Positions 51,696-59,640 of a stretch of 64,000 nucleotides of DNA are shown here, piece after piece. Position numbers and translations under genes: made by a program. The stretch is taken from NCBI RefSeq assembly GCF_024170405.1, contig NZ_JALJYC010000014.1, positions 1-64,000 of the forward strand. The letters are read 5' to 3'. Origin of the DNA: Neisseria perflava. GTDB taxonomy: Bacteria; Pseudomonadota; Gammaproteobacteria; Burkholderiales; Neisseriaceae. Every line of letters starts with the position of its first letter. The stretch's first letter is position 1. A model generated the notes under the pieces. It was not told where the DNA came from. It saw nothing but the letters and a program-made list of their open reading frames with translations, and made no database searches.

Positions 51696-51855
51696 GGGCG
51701 CTGTTGACATCTCATCACGCGACATTTCTTCGGTAAAAAACGCGCCTGCTGCGTTGCAACTGATCGCAAGGTGTCCAACCTTGCTGCGCGTTGCGCCTTG
51801 CATCCGTGCTTTTTTACTCGAAAATTTGTTTCGCGGATGAAATGCCAACAGCCCC
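51696..51855. repeat. MITE-like hairpin element, copy 3
   Basis: A ~160-bp element with ends GCGCTGTTGACATCTCATC and GAAATGCCAACAGCCCC and a centre CGCAAGGTGTCCAACCTTGC. It sits about 70 bases upstream of the pyrG start, between pyrG and fadD. It is the most diverged of the three copies at the ends. Confidence 0.78.
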
Positions 51856-51864
51856 AGTGAAATG

Positions 51865-51905
51865 AAAAGGCCGTCTGAAAAATGCTTGTTTTTCAGACGG
51901 CCTTT
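51865..51905 (-). terminator. DUS-pair terminator after fadD
   Basis: AAAGGCCGTCTGAAAAA...TTTTTCAGACGGCCTTT, 12 bases beyond the fadD stop. Confidence 0.83.
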
Positions 51906-51916
51906 GTGTGTCTAAG

Positions 51917-53599
51917 CTATTTGCTTTTGACCTCGTTGCGCAATTCGCGACGCAGGATTTTGCCGACGTTGGATTTGGGCAACTCGTCGCGGAATTCGAT
52001 GTCTTTGGGCACTTTGTAGCCGGTCAGCTCGGTGCGGCAGAAGGCGGTGAGCTCTTCGGCGGTCAGCGACGGGTCTTTTTTGACGACGAAGACTTTGAGC
52101 GCTTCGCCGGTTTTTTCGTTGGGTACGCCGATACAGGCGACTTCCAGCACTTTGTCGTTGTGGGCGATGACTTCTTCGATTTCGTTGGGATAGACGTTGA
52201 AGCCGGAGACGACGATCAGGTCTTTTTTGCGGTCAACCAGTTTGAAGAAGCCTTGCGCGTCCATCACGGCGATGTCGCCGGTTTCCAGCCAGTCGTTTTT
52301 GTCGATGGCTTTGGCGGTGTCTTCGGGGCGGTTCCAGTAGCCTTTCATCACTTGCGGGCCGCGTACCCACATTTCGCCGGCTTCGCCCTGCGCGACTTCT
52401 TTTCCGTCGGCATCGCGCAGCTCGACTTCGGTGGAGGGGACGGGCAGGCCGATGCCCCGGCTGTATGTGTCGGTAGATAAGGGGTTGCAGCAGACGCCGG
52501 GGCTGGCTTCGGTGAGGCCGTAGGCTTCGATGATGGATGTGCCGGTAATGGCTTTCCAGCGTTCGGCCACGGCTTTTTGCGTGGCCATGCCGCCGCCGAG
52601 GGTGAGTTTCAAATGGGAGAAATCGACTTGGGCGAAATCGGGGCGGTTGGCAAGGGCGTTAAACAGGGTGTTGACGCCGGCGAAAATGCTGATTTTTTCT
52701 TTTTTCAGCTTGTTCACAAAGCCTTTCATGTCGCGCGGGTTGGTAATCAGCAGCAGCTTGGAACCTATGCTGGTGAAAATCATGACGTTGATGGTGAGCG
52801 CGAAAATATGGTAGAGCGGCAGGGCGGCGACCACGGTTTCTTCGCCGGGTTTGAGCAGGTTTTTAATCCATTCTTCGCCTTGCATCATGTTGGCGCAGAT
52901 GTTGCCGTGGCTTAACACGGCGCCTTTGGCCACGCCGGTGGTGCCGCCGGTGTATTGCAGGAGGGCGGTGTCGTCGCGGCTGAGGGCGACGGGGTTGAAG
53001 CGGTGCGCTGCGCCTTGTTTCAAGGCTGTCTGAAAGGTAACAGTATCGGCAATGCGGTATTCGGGTACCATTTTTTTGACTTTGCGGATGACAAAGTCCG
53101 TCAGGCGGCCTTTGACTGCGCCGAACATTTCGCCGATGGAGGCGGTGATGACGTGTTTGATGTCGGTGCGCGGGAGCACCATTTCCAGCGTGTTGGCGAA
53201 GTTTTCCAAGACGATGATGGTGGTTGCTCCGCTGTCTTTAAGCTGGTGTTCCAGCTCGCGGGGGGTGTAGAGCGGGTTGGTGTTGACCGCAACCATACCG
53301 GCTTGCAGTATGCCGAAAAGGGCAATGGGGTATTGCAACACGTTGGGCAGCATGATGGCAATGCACTCGCCGCGCGGCAGTTTTAAGATGTTTTGCAGGT
53401 AGGAGGCAAAATCGGTGGCGAGCTTGGCGGTTTCGGCGTAGGTCAGCTCTTTGCCCATGTTTTCAAACGCGGGCTTGTCGGCGAATTTCTGTACGCTTTG
53501 GGCGAAAACGTCGTTGATGGATTGGTAGCGGGTCAGGTCGATTTCGTGGGTAACGCCCGCGTCGTAGCTTTGCAGCCAGGGTTTTTCCAGAGTGGACAT
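51917..53599 (-). CDS. fadD: long-chain fatty acid-CoA ligase
   Basis: A 560-residue ANL-superfamily acyl-CoA synthetase activating fatty acids with ATP and CoA. The AMP-binding P-loop is LLQYTGGTTGVAKGA (near 212-226), followed by YGLTEASPGV (A5 motif), the FadD-type DWLETGDIAVMD, and the A8 hinge DRKKDLIVVSGFNVYP. The C-terminal Lys in LPKSNVGKILRREL catalyses adenylation. There is no signal peptide. Length matches E. coli FadD (561). No other beta-oxidation genes are nearby, so it may serve uptake of exogenous fatty acids into phospholipids. Confidence 0.92.
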   Translation of the reverse strand: MSTLEKPWLQSYDAGVTHEIDLTRYQSINDVFAQSVQKFADKPAFENMGKELTYAETAKLATDFASYLQNILKLPRGECIAIMLPNVLQYPIALFGILQAGMVAVNTNPLYTPRELEHQLKDSGATTIIVLENFANTLEMVLPRTDIKHVITASIGEMFGAVKGRLTDFVIRKVKKMVPEYRIADTVTFQTALKQGAAHRFNPVALSRDDTALLQYTGGTTGVAKGAVLSHGNICANMMQGEEWIKNLLKPGEETVVAALPLYHIFALTINVMIFTSIGSKLLLITNPRDMKGFVNKLKKEKISIFAGVNTLFNALANRPDFAQVDFSHLKLTLGGGMATQKAVAERWKAITGTSIIEAYGLTEASPGVCCNPLSTDTYSRGIGLPVPSTEVELRDADGKEVAQGEAGEMWVRGPQVMKGYWNRPEDTAKAIDKNDWLETGDIAVMDAQGFFKLVDRKKDLIVVSGFNVYPNEIEEVIAHNDKVLEVACIGVPNEKTGEALKVFVVKKDPSLTAEELTAFCRTELTGYKVPKDIEFRDELPKSNVGKILRRELRNEVKSK

Positions 53600-53701
53600 A
53601 ATATCAAATTCAGATGGTTGGGTTTGGATATTCTTGAGGATTATAACAGAGTGTTGTAAAGACGCTGTAATAGGGTGTTGCTTATTGCGGGTATGCCAAA
53701 G

Positions 53702-53740
53702 CAGGCCGTCTGAAAATCAGAAGATTTTTCAGACGGCCTG
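53702..53740 (-). terminator. DUS-pair terminator after the tyrosine phosphatase
   Basis: CAGGCCGTCTGAAAATC...GATTTTTCAGACGGCCTG, just beyond the stop on the minus strand. Confidence 0.82.
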
Positions 53741-53747
53741 TTGCCGT

Positions 53748-54212
53748 TTAAACCAATTCTAGCTTTTTCAATAAGGCGGCGCTGCCGGCATTGACCAAGC
53801 GGTAGGTTTCTTCAAAATCGCCGGTGTACCACGGATCGGGAACATGCTTGTAACCGCTCTCGGGAATCAAATCGGTCAGCTTGAAGATTTTGTCGGGGTG
53901 TTTGCCGAATAGTTTTTCTAAATCTTTCAGGTTGTTATCATCCATCGCAATAATGAAGTCATAGTCGTCGATGTCGGTTTTTTTGACCTTGCTGCTGGTA
54001 AACCCGAGCGGGCGGATACAGTGTGCGGATAAGACTTTGCGTGTGCCTTGGTGCATGTTTTCGCCGTCGTGCCAGCCGGATGTGCCTGAGCTGGCGACTT
54101 GGATGCGGTCGCCGACGCCGGCTTGGTTGGCGCGGTGGCGCAACACGAATTCCGCCATCGGCGAGCGGCAGATGTTGCCGAGGCAGACAAACAAAACATG
54201 GTAGGTTTTCAT
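53748..54212 (-). CDS. low molecular weight protein tyrosine phosphatase
   Basis: A 154-residue LMW-PTP. The active-site loop is VCLGNICRSPMAE (Cys10, Cys15, Arg16; CX5R-S), and the general-acid Asp lies in PDPWYTGDFEETY near 125. SGTSGWHDGENMH and RPLGFTSSKV are family segments. The ATG at 54212 is preferred over a TTG 18 bases upstream. It starts 4 bases after the stop of the gene before, so the pair is an operon. Unlike capsule-linked phosphatases (Wzb), no Wzc-type kinase is adjacent. The phosphoprotein substrate is unknown. Confidence 0.88.
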   Translation of the reverse strand: MKTYHVLFVCLGNICRSPMAEFVLRHRANQAGVGDRIQVASSGTSGWHDGENMHQGTRKVLSAHCIRPLGFTSSKVKKTDIDDYDFIIAMDDNNLKDLEKLFGKHPDKIFKLTDLIPESGYKHVPDPWYTGDFEETYRLVNAGSAALLKKLELV

Positions 54213-54216
54213 GGGC

Positions 54217-55323
54217 TTATCTTTCTTCAAGAGGGCTGAAAAACGGATTGAGGCCGTCTGATTTCAAGGCTTGCGCATAAGTTGGCAGCTCGGCGTTTTC
54301 GGGCAGGACGTCGCGTAGCAGGTAAATATGTTCGACGCGGCATTCGGCCATCAAATCCAAGAAATTCTGCTGCACCGTGCCGACGTGGTCGGTAGGGGAG
54401 AAAGTCCAAGTAAAAATCTGCGGTGCGAGTTCAAACGCGCTGTCGGTGGCGTTGAAACCGAACAGGATTTTGCCGCCCTGTTGCGCGGCGGCCACCACGC
54501 CCACGCGCGGACTTTGCAGGCGGATGGCGCGGATGGCGTTGGTGGAGAAAACGTCCATCGCCATGCGCTGGCGGGTGTGGCTGCCTTCGGTCAGCGCGTG
54601 TAGTGGTGTGGCAGGGGAGAGCGGGTTGACAAATAAGGTAACGCCCGCAGCAGACAGCGCTTCCTGCCACACCTGCATCAGCGGCAAACCGGCTTTTTGC
54701 AGGTTTTGATTGAGCGCCGTGCGGATTTCGGCGTTTCCATAACCGAGCGCGAATACGACATGCACGGATTGGCCGTCGGGCAGGTTTAATTCAGACGGCG
54801 TAAACTGCGCGGCAAAATCGGCCGCAGCCTGAGCGTTTTGTTTGGCTTGAAACCACTCGCCTGCTTTAATGCTGCTGACGGTGGTGGAAGGCAGCAAAAA
54901 CGGCAGCCATGTTGCCCGATTCAAGGGGCGCAAATGTGGGTGCTGTTCCAAGCAGGCCGATAATGCGGCGGCTGGTACGGGTAGCGGCAGATTCTGCGCC
55001 TGATTACAACCGGCTACCAATACCAGCGGCATGGCAAACCATTGTACTTCATCATCGTTTTCCGCCGATAATACGCTGTCGAGATGGTTTAGCAGAACGC
55101 GGTAGCTGTCGGCGTCCGCCGCCATGCTCATGGCGACCGACAAGCCGAGGTAATGGTTTTGCTGCAACATGCCGCGAATCTCGGTTTGCAGCGATTCGGC
55201 AGCCAGTTTGCGCTGGGCAGGGGAGGTGCTGTGCGCCAAGCTGGAGGCGTTGAGCAGCAGGGTGTTTTTGACCGGCGTTTCGGGATAGGGGCGGGTATCG
55301 GGTAAGATGAATGTGGTGTTCAT
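54217..55323 (-). CDS. conserved hypothetical protein, operon partner of LMW-PTP
   Basis: A 368-residue protein I do not recognise. It is probably cytoplasmic (no signal peptide or obvious membrane helix, though LVLVAGC near 105 is hydrophobic). Visible segments include RATWLPFLLPSTT, VHVVFALGYGNAEI, RQRMAMDVFSTNAIRAIR and GGKILFGFNATDS. The sequence is Ala/Leu/Pro/Gln-rich, with mixed alpha/beta character and no known catalytic signature. Its stop lies 4 bases from the phosphatase start, so the two are co-translated. It could be a substrate or regulator of the phosphatase, or unrelated. Confidence 0.65.
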   Translation of the reverse strand: MNTTFILPDTRPYPETPVKNTLLLNASSLAHSTSPAQRKLAAESLQTEIRGMLQQNHYLGLSVAMSMAADADSYRVLLNHLDSVLSAENDDEVQWFAMPLVLVAGCNQAQNLPLPVPAAALSACLEQHPHLRPLNRATWLPFLLPSTTVSSIKAGEWFQAKQNAQAAADFAAQFTPSELNLPDGQSVHVVFALGYGNAEIRTALNQNLQKAGLPLMQVWQEALSAAGVTLFVNPLSPATPLHALTEGSHTRQRMAMDVFSTNAIRAIRLQSPRVGVVAAAQQGGKILFGFNATDSAFELAPQIFTWTFSPTDHVGTVQQNFLDLMAECRVEHIYLLRDVLPENAELPTYAQALKSDGLNPFFSPLEER

Positions 55324-55438
55324 TAGGCTGCCTGCGGCGGTTATTGTTATCGGCTAAGGTTATCACAATAAATGGGTCGGCGGGTAGGGTACGGCGGCAA
55401 AGATTCTTTGGGCGTAAAGGAGCGGGGGCGGACAGACG

Positions 55439-55468
55439 AAAAAAAGCACCGGAAATCCGGTGCTTTTA
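55439..55468 (-). terminator. terminator after the tRNA-Val/Asp unit
   Basis: AAAAAGCACCGGA-AA-TCCGGTGCTTTT, a perfect stem; on the minus strand it ends in a T run 6 bases after tRNA-Asp. Confidence 0.88.
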
Positions 55469-55473
55469 AGAAG

Positions 55474-55550
55474 TGGCGCGGCGGACGGGGCTCGAACCCG
55501 CGACCCCCGGCGTGACAGGCCGGTACTCTAACCAACTGAGCTACCACCGC
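55474..55550 (-). tRNA. tRNA-Asp (anticodon GTC)
   Basis: 77 bases with encoded CCA. The acceptor GCGGTGG pairs with CCGCCGC (one T-G), the D-arm is AGCTCAGTTGG, and the anticodon loop CTGTCAC has GTC. Second in a two-tRNA transcript. Confidence 0.94.
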
Positions 55551-55584
55551 GCAATGCTGTTCAACCAAACAATAAAAGGAAACT

Positions 55585-55660
55585 TGGTGGGTGATGACGG
55601 AGTCGAACCGCCGACATTCTGCTTGTAAGGCAGACGCTCTACCAACTGAGCTAATCACCC
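55585..55660 (-). tRNA. tRNA-Val (anticodon TAC)
   Basis: 76 bases with encoded CCA. The acceptor GGGTGAT pairs with ATCACCC, and the anticodon loop CTTACAA has TAC. It is first in the transcript, 34 bases upstream of tRNA-Asp. Confidence 0.95.
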
Positions 55661-55672
55661 TGAGAAGTCGAA

Positions 55673-55701
55673 ATTAAACCAAAGAACGGCGCTGTATGCA
55701 A
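55673..55701 (-). promoter_or_regulatory. promoter of the tRNA-Val/Asp unit
   Basis: On the minus strand TTGCAT, a 17-base spacer and TTTAAT end 13 bases before the tRNA-Val 5' end. Confidence 0.7.
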
Positions 55702-55750
55702 GTCATTTTTGCATATGCGGGTTTATCATTTTGAAATATCATAAAAATAA

Positions 55751-55790
55751 TTTCAGACGGCCTGTCGGTAAAAGGCAGGCCGTCTGAAAA
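55751..55790 (-). terminator. DUS hairpin after ribA
   Basis: TTTCAGACGGCCTG...CAGGCCGTCTGAAA with the cores back to back, 20 bases beyond the ribA stop. Confidence 0.75.
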
Positions 55791-55809
55791 ACAAATAGTG
55801 GGTTTGCCT

Positions 55810-56403
55810 TTAATCTTCAAACAGCATATGCCCCATTTTGTCTGCTTTGGTGTGCAGATAACGCTCGTTTTCCGCATTCTCGCCCACTTGCAGCGCAATC
55901 CGTTGCACCACATTAATCCCGGCGGCTTGCAAAGTCTCGACTTTTGCCGGATTGTTGGTCAGCAGTTTGACGGCATGAACGCCCAAGTATTCGTAGATTT
56001 GCTGCGCCAGCGTGAAATCGCGCGCATCGACCGGCAAACCCAGTTGCAGATTGGCCTCGACAGTATCCAAACCCTGATCCTGCAAATGATAGGCACGGAT
56101 TTTGTTAATCAGGCCGATACCGCGCCCCTCTTGGCGCAGATAGACAATCACGCCGCGCCCTTCGGCTTGAACCGCTTGCATGGCCGCTTTCAACTGCGAG
56201 CCACAATCGCATTTTTGCGAAAACAACGCATCGCCGGTCAGACACTCGGAATGTACGCGTGACAAAACCGGCAGGCCGTCTGAAACTTCGCCCATCACCA
56301 GTGCGACATGTTCTTGTCCGCTCTCTTCTTCAAAACCATGCATGGTAAACACGCCCCATTCGGTCGGCAGGCGGCAGGAAGCGATAAATTTTAATTTATT
56401 CAT
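55810..56403 (-). CDS. ribA: GTP cyclohydrolase II
   Basis: A 197-residue zinc enzyme opening GTP to the first riboflavin intermediate. Zinc ligands are in SECLTGDALFSQKCDCGSQL (near 53-72), split as ECLTGD and KCDCG. The catalytic YLRQEGRGIGLINK and the C-terminal LLTNNPAKVETL are diagnostic. It is the single-domain E. coli-type RibA, without a RibB fusion. The ATG overlaps the 3' end of the GAF gene by 8 bases, so the two are coupled. Confidence 0.95.
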   Translation of the reverse strand: MNKLKFIASCRLPTEWGVFTMHGFEEESGQEHVALVMGEVSDGLPVLSRVHSECLTGDALFSQKCDCGSQLKAAMQAVQAEGRGVIVYLRQEGRGIGLINKIRAYHLQDQGLDTVEANLQLGLPVDARDFTLAQQIYEYLGVHAVKLLTNNPAKVETLQAAGINVVQRIALQVGENAENERYLHTKADKMGHMLFED

Positions 56404-57091
56404 GCGGTTCGTCCTCAGGATTAGGGATGCCCAGCAAGGTTTGCAGAGGTTCGGCCAAAGCCAACGCCAAAGCTACCCACTCGGCTTGCGCCGCTTCATC
56501 GGCCTGATTCGGTTCGGCAAACTCAATATGTACCACGCCTAAGACCGTGCCGTTTTCCATGCAGATGGGAGCGGAGATTTGGCTTTTACCGCCTTCATTA
56601 CGCTCGCCGTGGATTTCACCCAGCGACAACCAGTAGGGAATATCGTTGGCAATGTTCATCCAACCGCTTTGCGCCGTGCGGCAGGCTAAGAAAATCCGGC
56701 TGTTGTCGTCATCGACTGCCAATTTAGGCTCGATTACCTCGCCCTGATGGGTCAGTCGCACCAGCTGCGGCATTAGGTTTTCAGTGTTTTTAGTCTCTCC
56801 GTGGGACGGCATGTGCGCATACACCACCGCGCTTTTTACGCCTTTGGCGCGGCTGTAAGTGGAATCCAAAGCCATGAAAATCTGTTTCAATAAAGCTTCG
56901 TTTTGCGGATTTTGACTGATATGTTCGGCCAATTTAACGCCGTCGTGGTCGTACCACAACACTTCCTGTTCCACCGCAGCCTGCCCCATGTTCATCACCG
57001 CCTGCGCCGCGACATACGCCACGCGCACATCATCGGCCGGTAGCTTCAGCCCTTGGGTTTGCAGATAATCTTTAATCAAAGCAACAGGCAT
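56396..57091 (-). CDS. GAF-domain-like protein upstream of ribA
   Basis: A 231-residue soluble protein. The C-terminal part (about 150-215: WLSLGEIHGERNEGGKSQISAPI, then VLGVVHIEFAE) resembles a GAF sensory fold, with N-terminal helices before it. There is no effector domain such as HTH, kinase or GGDEF. Its stop overlaps the ribA start by 8 bases. The tight link suggests a role in sensing a small ligand, perhaps a flavin or nucleotide, but that is inference. The ATG has AGGA 9 bases upstream. Confidence 0.65.
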   Translation of the reverse strand: MPVALIKDYLQTQGLKLPADDVRVAYVAAQAVMNMGQAAVEQEVLWYDHDGVKLAEHISQNPQNEALLKQIFMALDSTYSRAKGVKSAVVYAHMPSHGETKNTENLMPQLVRLTHQGEVIEPKLAVDDDNSRIFLACRTAQSGWMNIANDIPYWLSLGEIHGERNEGGKSQISAPICMENGTVLGVVHIEFAEPNQADEAAQAEWVALALALAEPLQTLLGIPNPEDEPHE

Positions 57092-57201
57092 CTGCCCATC
57101 CTTTCCAAATATGAAGGCCGTCTGAACGGTTCAAACGGCCGGATTTTTAATGTGTGCGGCCATTATATGGGGAATAACGGGCGTATTTCAAGAATCCGCC
57201 T

Positions 57202-57229
57202 TTGCACTCTGGCAGATTCCCTGTATAAT
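57202..57229 (+). promoter_or_regulatory. promoter of tRNA-Leu
   Basis: TTGCAC (57202-57207), 16-base spacer, TATAAT (57224-57229), 13 bases before the tRNA start. Confidence 0.72.
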
Positions 57230-57241
57230 CCGCTTTCTTAT

Positions 57242-57326
57242 GCGGATGTGGCGAAATTGGTAGACGCACCAGATTTAGGTTCTGGCGCCGTAAGGTGTGA
57301 GAGTTCGAGTCTCTCCATCCGCACCA
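57242..57326 (+). tRNA. tRNA-Leu (anticodon TAG)
   Basis: 85 bases with encoded CCA and a class II long variable arm. The acceptor GCGGATG pairs with CATCCGC, the anticodon stem is CCAGA/TCTGG, and the loop TTTAGGT has TAG, reading CTA/CTN leucine codons. Confidence 0.95.
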
Positions 57327-57716
57327 AACTGAAAAATTAAGCAGCTTTATTGCTGCTTTTTTTACGTCTATACGAATCTACGGGAATCTACAAAACCTAT
57401 ATCAGTAAAGGCTTTCAGCCGTTTCATATTTTGCTTTGCTTTTAATTTTTCGTCTATCCGCCTTCATGGGGATACACCCGAATCAACATCTTTTTGTTGG
57501 TGCTTTTGTTGGTTCGTTGCAAAATGATGGCGAAAAGCACCAACAAAACGCCCGCAAAACCTTTGGGGCTGGTGTTTTGCCGATTGTCTTGGTTTTCCTC
57601 CTATCTGCGTCTTATGCTGTTTTAATGATTGATACATAAAAAGCGAAAACTCAGAAAGGCCGTCTGAAAATTATAATTTTCAGACGGCCTTGGCGTTTTA
57701 TCTACTTGTTATGACA
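57327..57716. other. 390-bp region after tRNA-Leu, possible integration scar
   Basis: A terminator follows the tRNA at 57339-57364 (AGCAG-CTTTATTG-CTGCT with T7). After it come GAATCTACGGGAATCTAC direct repeats and TTGTTGGTGCTTTTGTTGGT, and a 67-codon open frame without a ribosome site that I do not accept as a gene. The DNA has no DUS until the hairpin at 57656. It resembles a leftover of an element once integrated at the tRNA 3' end, but no integrase remains. Confidence 0.35.
57656..57691 (-). terminator. DUS-pair terminator after the aldehyde dehydrogenase
   Basis: AAGGCCGTCTGAAAATTATAATTTTCAGACGGCCTT, read as two 17-base arms with almost no loop. Confidence 0.85.
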
Positions 57717-59198
57717 TCAATACATACCTTCGCGTTCTTCGCGGGTGCTGATGTAGATGTTTTTCACTTGGGTGTAGGCAGACAACATCATTTTGTGGGT
57801 TTCGCGACCGATACCGGAGGTTTTGTAGCCGCCAAACGGGGCATGTGCCGGTAGGCGGTTGTAGCAGTTGACCCAAACGCGGCCGGTTTCGAGGGCGCGG
57901 GAAACGCGCAGGCAGCGGTTGATGTCTGTGCTCCATACGCCGCCGCCCAAGCCGTATTCGGAATCGTTGGCCATGCGGATGACGTCTTCTTCGGTTTTGA
58001 ATTTGATAACGGTTGCTACCGGGCCGAAGATTTCTTCTTGGGCGATACGGGCATCGTTGCTGGCGGCTTCAATCAGGGTCGGTTCGACAAATTCGCCGGA
58101 AGCCAAGTCGCCTTCGATTTTTTTGCCGCCGGTAATAATGCGGCAGCCTTCTTCTTCACCGATTTTGACGTATTTCAAAATGGTGTCCAGTTGGCCGGCA
58201 TTGACTTGCGAACCCATTTGGGTGTCGTCTTCCCAAGGCAGGCCGACTTTGACTTTTTTGAACTCTTCAGCCAATGCGTTGACGAATTTGTCGTAAATGC
58301 CTTCTTGCACAAAAATACGCGAACCGGCGCAGCATACTTGGCCTTGGTTAAACAGAATGCCTTTTTGCGCACCTTCGAGGGCTTTGTCAAACGGCATGTC
58401 GTCAAAGAAGATGTTGGCCGATTTGCCGCCGAGTTCCAGAGTGGCGGGAATCAGCATTTCGGCGGCGGCGATACCGACATGGCGGCCGACTTCTGTCGAG
58501 CCGGTAAAGGCCAGTTTGTTGAAGCCTTTATGGTGCAGCATGTATTCGCCGGATTTGGAGCCGCGGCCGGTGATGACGTTGAGTACGCCTTTAGGCAGCA
58601 GATGGTTGATTTTTTGGGCAAACGACAGCAGGCTCAATGAAGTGCTGGAAGAAGGGTGGATGACCACGGTACAACCTGTGGCCAAAGCAGGGGCGATTTT
58701 CCAAGCGGCCATCAGGAAGGGGAAGTTCCACGGAATGATTTGGCCGACTACGCCGATGGGTTCGCGCAAAATCAGGGATAAATCTTCTTCATCCAACTGG
58801 GTGGCGGTGCCTTCTTCGCCGCGAATCACGCCGGCAAAGTAGCGGAAGTGGTCGGCGGCCAGCGGGATGTCGGCGGCGCGGGTTTCGCGGATGGGTTTGC
58901 CGTTGTCGAGAGTTTCTTGCAGGGCAAACAATTCGGTATTGGCGTCGATAACGTCGGCGATTTTATTCAAAATGGCGGCGCGCTCGGTAACGGTGGTTTT
59001 TTTCCAGGTTTTGAACGCTTCCTGCGCGGCGGCGACGGCGGCATCTACATCGGCATCGCTGGCGTCGGTAAATTTGGCCAGTTCTGCGCCGTTGGCCGGA
59101 TTGCAGGAAGACAGCAGCTTGCCTTCGGTGCCTTTGGTCCATTCGCCGTTAATCAGCAAGCCGTATTCTTTGTCGAACACATTTAAATCTTTTGCCAT
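57717..59198 (-). CDS. NAD-dependent aldehyde dehydrogenase (AldA-like)
   Basis: A 493-residue ALDH likely oxidising acetaldehyde to acetate. The catalytic Cys is in NQGQVCCAGSR (near 300) and the Glu in LELGGKSAN (near 265); GSTEVGRH and EEIFGPV are also present. The conserved cofactor-site Lys of KPSE-type motifs is replaced in VVIHPSSSTS. From memory, the PSSSTSLSLL, GQVC(C/S)AGSR and VKNIYI features resemble staphylococcal AldA more than proteobacterial ALDHs, hinting at transfer. AAGGAG precedes the ATG. It is divergent from adhP, and both would serve ethanol/acetaldehyde metabolism. Confidence 0.85.
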   Translation of the reverse strand: MAKDLNVFDKEYGLLINGEWTKGTEGKLLSSCNPANGAELAKFTDASDADVDAAVAAAQEAFKTWKKTTVTERAAILNKIADVIDANTELFALQETLDNGKPIRETRAADIPLAADHFRYFAGVIRGEEGTATQLDEEDLSLILREPIGVVGQIIPWNFPFLMAAWKIAPALATGCTVVIHPSSSTSLSLLSFAQKINHLLPKGVLNVITGRGSKSGEYMLHHKGFNKLAFTGSTEVGRHVGIAAAEMLIPATLELGGKSANIFFDDMPFDKALEGAQKGILFNQGQVCCAGSRIFVQEGIYDKFVNALAEEFKKVKVGLPWEDDTQMGSQVNAGQLDTILKYVKIGEEEGCRIITGGKKIEGDLASGEFVEPTLIEAASNDARIAQEEIFGPVATVIKFKTEEDVIRMANDSEYGLGGGVWSTDINRCLRVSRALETGRVWVNCYNRLPAHAPFGGYKTSGIGRETHKMMLSAYTQVKNIYISTREEREGMY

Positions 59199-59640
59199 AA
59201 TACTGCTCTCCTTTTGAGGTGTTGTTCAGGTTGTGGAATCCGGCGGGGAAAAAGCGGCACTCGTCGGACGTGCGGATTAGCATATTATTTTTTTTCTTAT
59301 TGTTCAAGGATTATCCGTAAAAAATATGGTTTGTTTTTTATATGTAATTTTATAAAAAATAATAGATATTTGAGTATTTAAGGATTTTAAGAACATTTTA
59401 ATAATTTTGAAATTTAGGTTGCTTTTATCAACTATTTTTTGTAGTAAATTTTCATGTTAATGATTTGTTATGGTATAACATAAAATACCATTCAATTTCA
59501 AAAAGATAGGTATTGACAAGCTCAAACGGGCAGGCGTATTCTGCGCAGAACATCGGTGGTAGAAGCCTGTTGATGCAAGCTGTTTGGCCGTTTTACCGAT
59601 TGTACCCCCTTTAAAATAACCAAAGCAAAGGAATGATGAC
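59199..59640. other. divergent promoter region aldehyde / alcohol dehydrogenase
   Basis: 440 bases, strongly AT-rich, with no ORF and no DUS. ATGGTATAACATAAAATACCAT (59470-59491) is an inverted repeat with 6-bp arms that could be an operator. The segment from 59330 to 59470 is nearly all A/T. Confidence 0.5.
59513..59542 (+). promoter_or_regulatory. adhP promoter
   Basis: TTGACA (59513-59518), 18-base spacer, TATTCT (59537-59542). The -35 is perfect and the leader is about 95 bases long. A dyad (59470-59491) lies just upstream. Confidence 0.6.

Noticed and set aside
57436..57639. 67-codon frame after tRNA-Leu
   Set aside because: No ribosome site and low-complexity text; more likely relic DNA.
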